A program made the translations under genes and the position numbers. A stretch of DNA of 64,000 nucleotides from Melampsora larici-populina 98AG31. Its lineage: Eukaryota > Basidiomycota > Pucciniomycetes > Pucciniales > Melampsoraceae. How positions within the stretch are numbered: the stretch's first letter is position 1; each line of letters opens with the position of its first letter. Below are positions 57,536-64,000 of the stretch, one piece after another. The stretch lies in contig NW_006768830.1 of the NCBI RefSeq assembly GCF_000204055.1, positions 62,001-126,000 of the forward strand, given 5' to 3'. The notes beneath the pieces were generated by a model. The model made no database searches and was not told the origin of the DNA. It was given only the letters and a program-made list of their open reading frames with translations.

Positions 57536-57665
57536 ATCCAACCAACCCTTCACCGATTCCATCCAAGCGACATAATCATCCAATTTTAAGGATCCGACAA
57601 TGAACCGACTAATTTTGCCACCAAAATATCATCCGGTTCAATCCAACCAACACTTCACCAACTGT
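57405..57665 (+). repeat. Tandem repeat of 105 bases beyond the Helitron helicase
   Basis: The unit starting CCAAGCGATATAAT at 57458 recurs at 57563 (CCAAGCGACATAAT); a part-unit precedes it. A hairpin with 9-base arms CTCGGATAC / GTATCCGAG lies at about 57373-57413. These may belong to the Helitron 3' end, but no CTRR terminus was established. Confidence 0.65.
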
Positions 57666-57699
57666 ATTTACCTCATCCAACCCAATACCACCGAGCCAT

Positions 57700-60400
57700 T
57701 GAATGACCAAGTATTTTGACCTCCGAAGTAACAAGGTGAGTTAATTCAACATTAAGTCAAATCACATGGTCACTTGGCTCGGAAGGACCAGTTTCATCCG
57801 ACCTGATCCTGCTACCATCCAAGCTTTTATCTCTCATTTCCAAGTCAATTCATATCCCCACCGACCCAACAATTTATTTCACTGAGCGTAATCCATCTTT
57901 CTCCAATAGAGATATGCCTCAACTCTCAAATTGCATCCCACTTTAAAAGTACCCCCACCCATATTTCACATTCAACACAACTGTTTTTACATATTTAAAA
58001 ATAAAAGCTGAAAATGTTTTCCTGTTTTCAAAACCCTGTTGAAGGAACAAGTTGTTCTTCAAATGCCATTGGTATTCAAATTATACAAGAAATTTTTATT
58101 TATATCTCAAACCACCTCCATCACCTATCACACCTGATTTTAGTACCATCTCCATTACCGCCAATCATCAATTCAGTTGAAGTTGAAGACAAACATACTC
58201 AAAGTTTAAAAGAATTAGAGATTCTCCTGCAACCGATGTCAAGAAATAACAAACAAAATTCAATAAGAAATATTCATGTCGTGGTCCTTCATTTTCAAAT
58301 CGACGCAGATTGATTCATTTTGACTTGCTCTTACCTGCTGGTCAAATTTAGTTAAATATTTTAGAAATAAAGTAAGAATTACTAGGTATACAATCATTGT
58401 TTTCTTACCAAAGTACGAGATTCTCTCATCTCTTTACTATCGATCAAACCATCTTTTTTCATTAAACTGATCTTTAAATTCATCTTTTATTTCAAACAGG
58501 ATCTTTTCTAAAAATTCTAAAACATAGCCAACATTCTTTTCTTGTTCTGATAGATCTGAGCTACATGGTAGTGTTTGTAATCAAAGTTTGTTGTCTCTTT
58601 TTGGTTTTTTATCAATCTTGTTCAATCAGAGATTGATGGATTTGAACTTTTAAGGTTGGTTCTATAGTGGTATTTCTAGACAAAGCTACAAACATCTATC
58701 TGCACCTGTTGGAGACACAGTTTCAAAAGGTAATGCACTCATATTTCAATCCCGGATCATTCTTAATCTTACTAACTCATTGCTATGCAAACCTGATTTT
58801 CCCTTTTTATATCTTGATTTGAATCAATCTCATTTCACCTTTCCACAATTAATCCATTCTGAATCGGACAAGTGAAATGTTGAGTTCAAGATGTAAGTCA
58901 TCAAAATTTACTCAGATTTTGTTTTTACACACCAAATCACCTTTCTAAACTTGTCACAAATCGATTGATGTTTTGTGTTCATGTTTTTTTTCACCCAGTT
59001 CTAGGGGTGATTGGGGATTCCATAAAGTTAGATCCAGAAGTTTGTACACTCTTTAGTTGTCTACATTTGATTTACTATCTATCATTGATTTCAATCCTCT
59101 TTGAAACCAACTCTGATTTTATCTCTATAAATCTTGATCTTCAGCAATCATTGGTACAGATCTAATCGCTTATGCAGAACAAATTCATTATCGCTATTTA
59201 TTATTGGAAGTCAAAAATGAAGTTTGTATACCTTCTGCTCTAAGAATTTTCTTCCAATTGGTAGTAATACATTACCTCATGCAGGTAGTTAAGATTATGA
59301 ATTCAAATGTGATTTTTTTGGCTTGTATACCTGAATCAACTGTTCATCAAAAAGAATATATTTAGAGAAAGTTAGTGATTTGTCCTCTTCTATTTTGATT
59401 ATTTTCAATATGACTTCTTTGATTGAAGGTCGATGAGTTTTTTCCTTTTTCTTCTTTTATTTCTTTTTTTCTGGTTTATATAGTATGAAACAAGATACAT
59501 TTCCTAGATTTTGAAGATCAATAGCTTTGAGGAAGTTAGAAAGTGCTTTACTTACATTGTCAGTTGGTTTACTTACTCTGGGGATAAGACTTTTGATTGT
59601 GCTCTCAATGATCTTCTTAGATTCTCAATCAAACAAATTTGAGCACATTCTTTCATTCTTGTCTTTCTTTGATTTTTGTTTTTGAATTTAATCAAATTTT
59701 TGGTTTGGTTTGGTCTTCTTTGATTAGAATTTGGACCCTTTTATGATTGCTGTCCTGAGAGTTTTTTCACATTTTTATGCTTTAGATCAAACTTCTTCTA
59801 TAATCGATCTTGGAGACTTTTTTCTCAATTGTTGTCATGTATTGTAGCAGATAAACTTGAGTTGGTTTTCTTGTTCTACTGCCAGGTCCGACTCAATTCA
59901 GAATTGATCACATTCACCAATACCTTTCGGTGATTCTGATTCATTTGTCTACCTTTGTTTTATCATCAACTTAATCCAGATTTAAAAAGATATTTTACCC
60001 AATTTGTCTTCTCAACCTTTCAATAACACAACACAATTTATTGTCTTCTTGTCAACAATTGATTATCAATCAAATTGAAAGTCACCTTTACAATCTCAAA
60101 ACAGACTTCAATTCAAAAATCCAAGGCGCTCAAATATGCTTCAGATAATTTCAACCTGATCATCTGAATTTAAACACCATCAACCTCATTCTCAAAATAC
60201 ATCTCAATTAGCTTCACTCTCAATCCCAACTTCAGTCTCAGAATCAATATCAGATTAATCTCCTTCAATATCAATCTCAACTGTTCCAATTAAATGTCAA
60301 TTTATTGAATATTAATCAAATATTAACTTTCAATTGATGAACATACACACCCCAACAAAAATTTAACCATTCCCAAACTCATCATTGATCTGGTTTGGCA
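57700..60400. other. Gene-free AT-rich region
   Basis: T- and C-rich DNA with short frames only (99 codons at 58014, 66 codons at 58965), none with a motif. I see no element ends in it. Confidence 0.55.
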
Positions 60401-60425
60401 CCCTTTTCCTCTACAAACAACACCG

Positions 60426-60640
60426 GGTCAGCAATGCTGACCGTTGCTGTTGCGGGGCGCAACATTGCGGTTTTTTGGGACCGCTCCGCCGCTGCGTAGC
60501 GCAGCTCCTGGGATGTAAAACCCCGCATAGCATCCTACTTATTGGGAATTGTGTTTTTTTCAAGCGCAACGCATCAGCTGTTGTTGCGCCGCAAACCGCA
60601 ACTGTTGCTGTTGTTGCGGGGCCGTGAGGTGCACACGGGT
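60426..60640. repeat. GC-rich block of inverted repeats before the hAT gene
   Basis: It contains a perfect palindrome GGTCAGCA-A-TGCTGACC (60426-60442) and a pair of complementary blocks, GCAACATTGCGGTTT (about 60469) with AAACCGCAACTGTTGC (about 60596). It stands out from the AT-rich surroundings and could be the terminal region of the hAT element or a separate foldback element. Confidence 0.5.
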
Positions 60641-61058
60641 TAGGCCCCAAGTGGTAGCCCTTTTTCCGTTTTCGGCAGTTGTACACCACCAACTAATCAT
60701 CAGCTAATCCTTGTTGACACGGCCACACTCACCAATCTAGGCACATCAACAACACATCTGGACGCCATTCCGATCGATGGACGTGGTCCCACGCAACTTC
60801 GAGTCCAGGGGCTCTATAGCTGATTCTCAGATTCAAACTTGGAATCTGGAAACAGGTATTTATCTCATAGTCTTTATTACTTCCTCACCACCGTGCTTTT
60901 CATTCCTCACCTCATCTTTCTCTTCTTTTATCACCATCCCATCATCTTTTCTTAAGCACTATTAGTATTACAAACTATCTAACTAATAATAATTCTCAAT
61001 TTCCTTATCTTTAGCTATACTACTAATACAACTTAATCCCACTCTCATAACAATCAAT

Positions 61059-64000
61059 ATGTCTTCTATAACCTCCCAACAATCTAGACATCCAACACGC
61101 ACTCGCAAGCGGACGGAACGCCACAGGAGTCTGATTCAGCCCTCACCTGACTCCCGTCGTCGAGTGTCAATTGATGGTAACATCCAGTTAGCTAGTGACC
61201 AGTCTCAAAACAAGAAGAGAACACGCGCAGTTGAAGTTGAAGACTCTGAAGACGAACCAGTACCTAGTACCAGTCGTCCAAAGAAACAACATCAACATTC
61301 TTCCACCGCCACTGACCAGTCTCAAAACAAGAAACAAACTTGCGCAGTCGAAATTGAAGACTCTGAGGATGAACCAGTGTCCAGTACCCGTTGTCCAAAG
61401 AAACAAAATTGTCAGTCTGCCACCCCCGATCTCGCTGGCTCTGAATTTGAATCTCCGGTTGCTCATAAGAAAGCCAAAGGAAAAGGAAAGTCTTGCCCGA
61501 CCAAAGCCATCTGCATCTGGCAGCTCCAAACCAACGCAGGTCAGTATTGTTTTCACTTCTTTTTCTCATGTCTTACGATCATCTTATCTAACACATTGTT
61601 GCCAACTTCCAGTTTGTGTCCAAACACGTAACCCAAGCGAGCTTACAGGCGGATTCGGATGATGAGAATGCAAAGGTTTTAGCAAAGAAGCGCAAGGATC
61701 CTGGTGAAGTCCTGCGACTCAAGTCTTACTATGGTACTGCTTTCCACGGACCAAAGGATGTGAGTCTTATATGTCTCTTTTTATATTTCTTTCTCTTTTA
61801 ATTGGTTTCAATATCTTGTTTTCCAACATTGACAATTTTTTTAAATCTCTCCCTACATTGGGTATAGGACCGTTCAAAGCCACCGCTCAGCTGGCCATGT
61901 CGATTTTGTGACCGAGGCAAGGACGCCCCAGTCAGGGTCAGTCTCAGTAACCTGACTGGTAACCTGTGGGTTCATCGAGATGGGAATACTGCCGATGGCC
62001 GATCAGAAGTAGGATGTCCCGGACGACTCCGAGCCAAAAAGCAGGAACCCGAACTCTGCATTCCTCCATCGGTTGCGGAAGAACGAAAGGCACTTGCCAA
62101 GAAAGGACCAATGAATTCCTTTGTTATCGCCACCCCAAAGTTATCCTTTTCTAATCTCACGCTCAATCAAATGGCTTGTACTTGGCTCATCCGCCAAGCA
62201 CAACCATGGACTCAAACGGAGGACCCAATCCTTCAAGGAATGAAGCGGTATCTCAACAAAGATGAACATCTTTTTGGGCGTCGTTGGGCTGCTGACGAGG
62301 CAAAGTAAATTAATCTCTTTCTCAGGGAGAATGTATTTGCAGAACTTAAGGCGAGTCTTCAGTTTTTGATTGTTGTTTTATAACATATCATTTCTGAAAT
62401 CAAATTTTTAGTCCCTTAAATCACGATTTAACCTAGTTCATGACGGATGGACCACAAAGGGTAATCGGCATGCATTTCTTGGCGCTTCGATTACTTTTGT
62501 GGACGACAGTTGGAAGTACCGGGTGCGTCACCTGACTCTCAAGGTGATACAATGGCACCATCATGGACCTTGGCTCACAGAGCCCATGGTCAACATACTG
62601 GTCAAACACGGGTTTTTTTGAAAAGATAAGTTTGATTTCACAAATTTAATCTGTGTTTTTCTAAGTATCTCGTACTGACATCCTGGTTTTGGCAATAACA
62701 CATGCTCTGCCAGACCACGGACTCGGGGTCCAACAATAAGACAATGGCCCGCGAAATGCATTGTCAGTTTCTCGAGAAGGACACCATCGATCCAAACAGC
62801 AACCATTTGTACCGGTGGAACCCGGACACCATCCATGTTTTTTGCTTTTGCCATAAACTTGCGTTGATTGTCAACGCAGGTTTGGCAGCTCTTGGCGTCA
62901 AAGCGCCACCACCGCTGAAAGTGAAAGAAGCTGACCGAGGTCAATTCCCTTTAATTGAAACCATTGCTGAGGAAGAAGAGCCTCCAGAAGACGAACTGAC
63001 AGTAGTGCCCCGAGGCGGAGGCAACTTAAATTCCAAAGAATCCGAAGCTGAAGATGAATCAATCGAACATGATTTACAGGAGCTTGAAGATGCCCAGCCA
63101 GCAGAACCCATTTACGCACTGGACGATGAAGGCAAATGGGATGCAGCTGATGCCGAGGATGAAGCGTGTCCACAATTAGCTATTGATGAGAATGAAGTGC
63201 AACCTACCCACCGACGCAAAGCTAATAACCTGGATTATATCCTGCGCAAGGTAAAGTTGCACTCTTTTCTTCCCTTTTAATACTAGTCTGATCAACACAT
63301 TCTCCTTTTCAGCTTGACTTTATTCCCCGGCGCATTACACGATCAGCATCCTGGCGCAAGGAGTTTGATCGAGTAGGCAAACAGAAAGGTTTCACCGGTT
63401 CCATCATTGCAGGATATGGTATTCAGTGGAATATCAAGTATCAAAGTTGGCACAAAGCCTGGCTGGCAAGAGAGGTAGGTTTTTAACCTCCTTATGGGCA
63501 CCACGTCAAAACAAGAAGCCTTATGGCTATTTCCACAAGCTGGAGATGACGACGTCGGAATGGGCGCAAGTTCACAGAGTCAACCAGGAACTCGAGGTAA
63601 TAATGTTTTGTTTTTTCTTATCTCTTCTACATTATCCATTCATTTATCTAATTCCTATCTTTTCGATATGTAATCCCTTCAGCCTTTCATGAAGACCACC
63701 CACCTGATGGAAGGCGATGGCCCAACGGGCTGTATGGTCATTCCACAATATGTGGAGCTCCGCAGCACACTTGAGGGAAAGATTGCACCTCTCAGCACAT
63801 CTGACGCCATCTTCCCGATGCTCGCCAAAATGAAAGAGAAGACTAATGAATATCTCAATGAAGCACTTGGTTGCAAGACCCTTGTCATGGCAACAGTTTT
63901 CCACCCTTTCTTTCAATTGAAATTCTTTGTGAGATGGTTTGGATAATATTCAAAGGTCACTATGGAGGCTGAATCAACACTTCGACGTCTTTACCAAGAA
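61059..64000 (+). pseudogene. hAT-superfamily transposase, broken and cut by the window edge
   Basis: ATG at 61059 starts a Ser-, Arg- and Gln-rich N-terminus with two copies of a 45-residue repeat (each with EDSEDEPV). A one-base frame change near 61490 and an intron 61540-61612 lead to KHVTQASLQADSDDENAKV; a second intron 61760-61867 precedes a BED-like zinc finger (WPCRFCDRGKD). Then come RAFLGAS-like DDE start (HDGWTTKGNRHAFLGAS, about 62440), TTDSGSNNKTMAREM (about 62707), CHKLALIVNAGLAALG (about 62850), an acidic insert, introns near 63250-63312 and 63597-63682, and THLMEGDGPTGCMVI (about 63697). Stops at about 62306 and 63943 and a frameshift around 62620 break it. It cuts and pastes DNA in active relatives. 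The C-terminal hATC dimerisation domain would lie outside. Confidence 0.82.

Noticed and set aside
60411..60692. Opposed frames of 80 and 93 codons in the GC-rich block
   Set aside because: Both are by-products of the inverted repeats and GC content; no start context or motif.

Overview
The window looks like a transposon-dense chromosome segment of a basidiomycete fungus, most likely a rust (Pucciniales). The genes have short GT..AG introns of about 50-110 bases and TATA-box promoters, intergenic DNA is AT-rich, and almost all recognisable coding DNA belongs to eukaryotic mobile elements: Helitrons, tyrosine-recombinase retrotransposons, Ty3/gypsy, hAT and CACTA-like elements. The rust assignment is an inference from overall character. 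I see no rRNA, no functional tRNA, no CRISPR array and no bacterial operon structure.

Layout. 1-1.2 kb: the 5' end of a Ty3/gypsy gag running off the left edge on the minus strand. 1.2-5.7 kb: a small hypothetical frame, diverged direct repeats, a degraded minus-strand coding locus and a roughly 300-base tandem repeat. 5.8-10.4 kb: a minus-strand Helitron Rep-helicase with three small introns but also two stops and one frameshift. 10.4-14.8 kb: same-strand small genes with TATA boxes, including an intact five-exon gene for a putative OB-fold protein and an intact two-exon 108-residue gene. 16.3-24.2 kb: a multi-exon minus-strand gene split by a 6.7 kb element that has the A1-ORFs-B1-A2-B2 split direct repeats of PAT/Ngaro-type tyrosine-recombinase retrotransposons. 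25-28.1 kb: relics of a second Ty3/gypsy element. 28.5-33.5 kb: a second, older element related to the first tyrosine-recombinase element, its gag broken by a 1.1 kb CACTA-type non-autonomous element with a 3-base target duplication. 34.1 kb: a tRNA-derived SINE. 35-45 kb: nearly gene-free, with a long inverted repeat and a degenerate minisatellite. 46.5-48 kb: a broken TET/JBP-like dioxygenase gene on the plus strand. 48.4-52.9 kb: a convergent, fragmented transposase of a family common in basidiomycetes, containing a 586-base CACTA-type element. 54-57.5 kb: a plus-strand Helitron relic. 61-64 kb: a hAT transposase running to the right edge.

Together the window reads as nested and successive insertion followed by decay. 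Many disabling changes fit C-to-T deamination at CpG: premature stops are mostly TGA where CGA is plausible, and several catalytic acids (two Walker B motifs, one reverse transcriptase, one aspartic protease) are changed in the way a TCG:CGA transition would do. The small genes beside the first Helitron look intact, so the Helitron with its OB-fold and small-protein companions is the most interesting possible system here.
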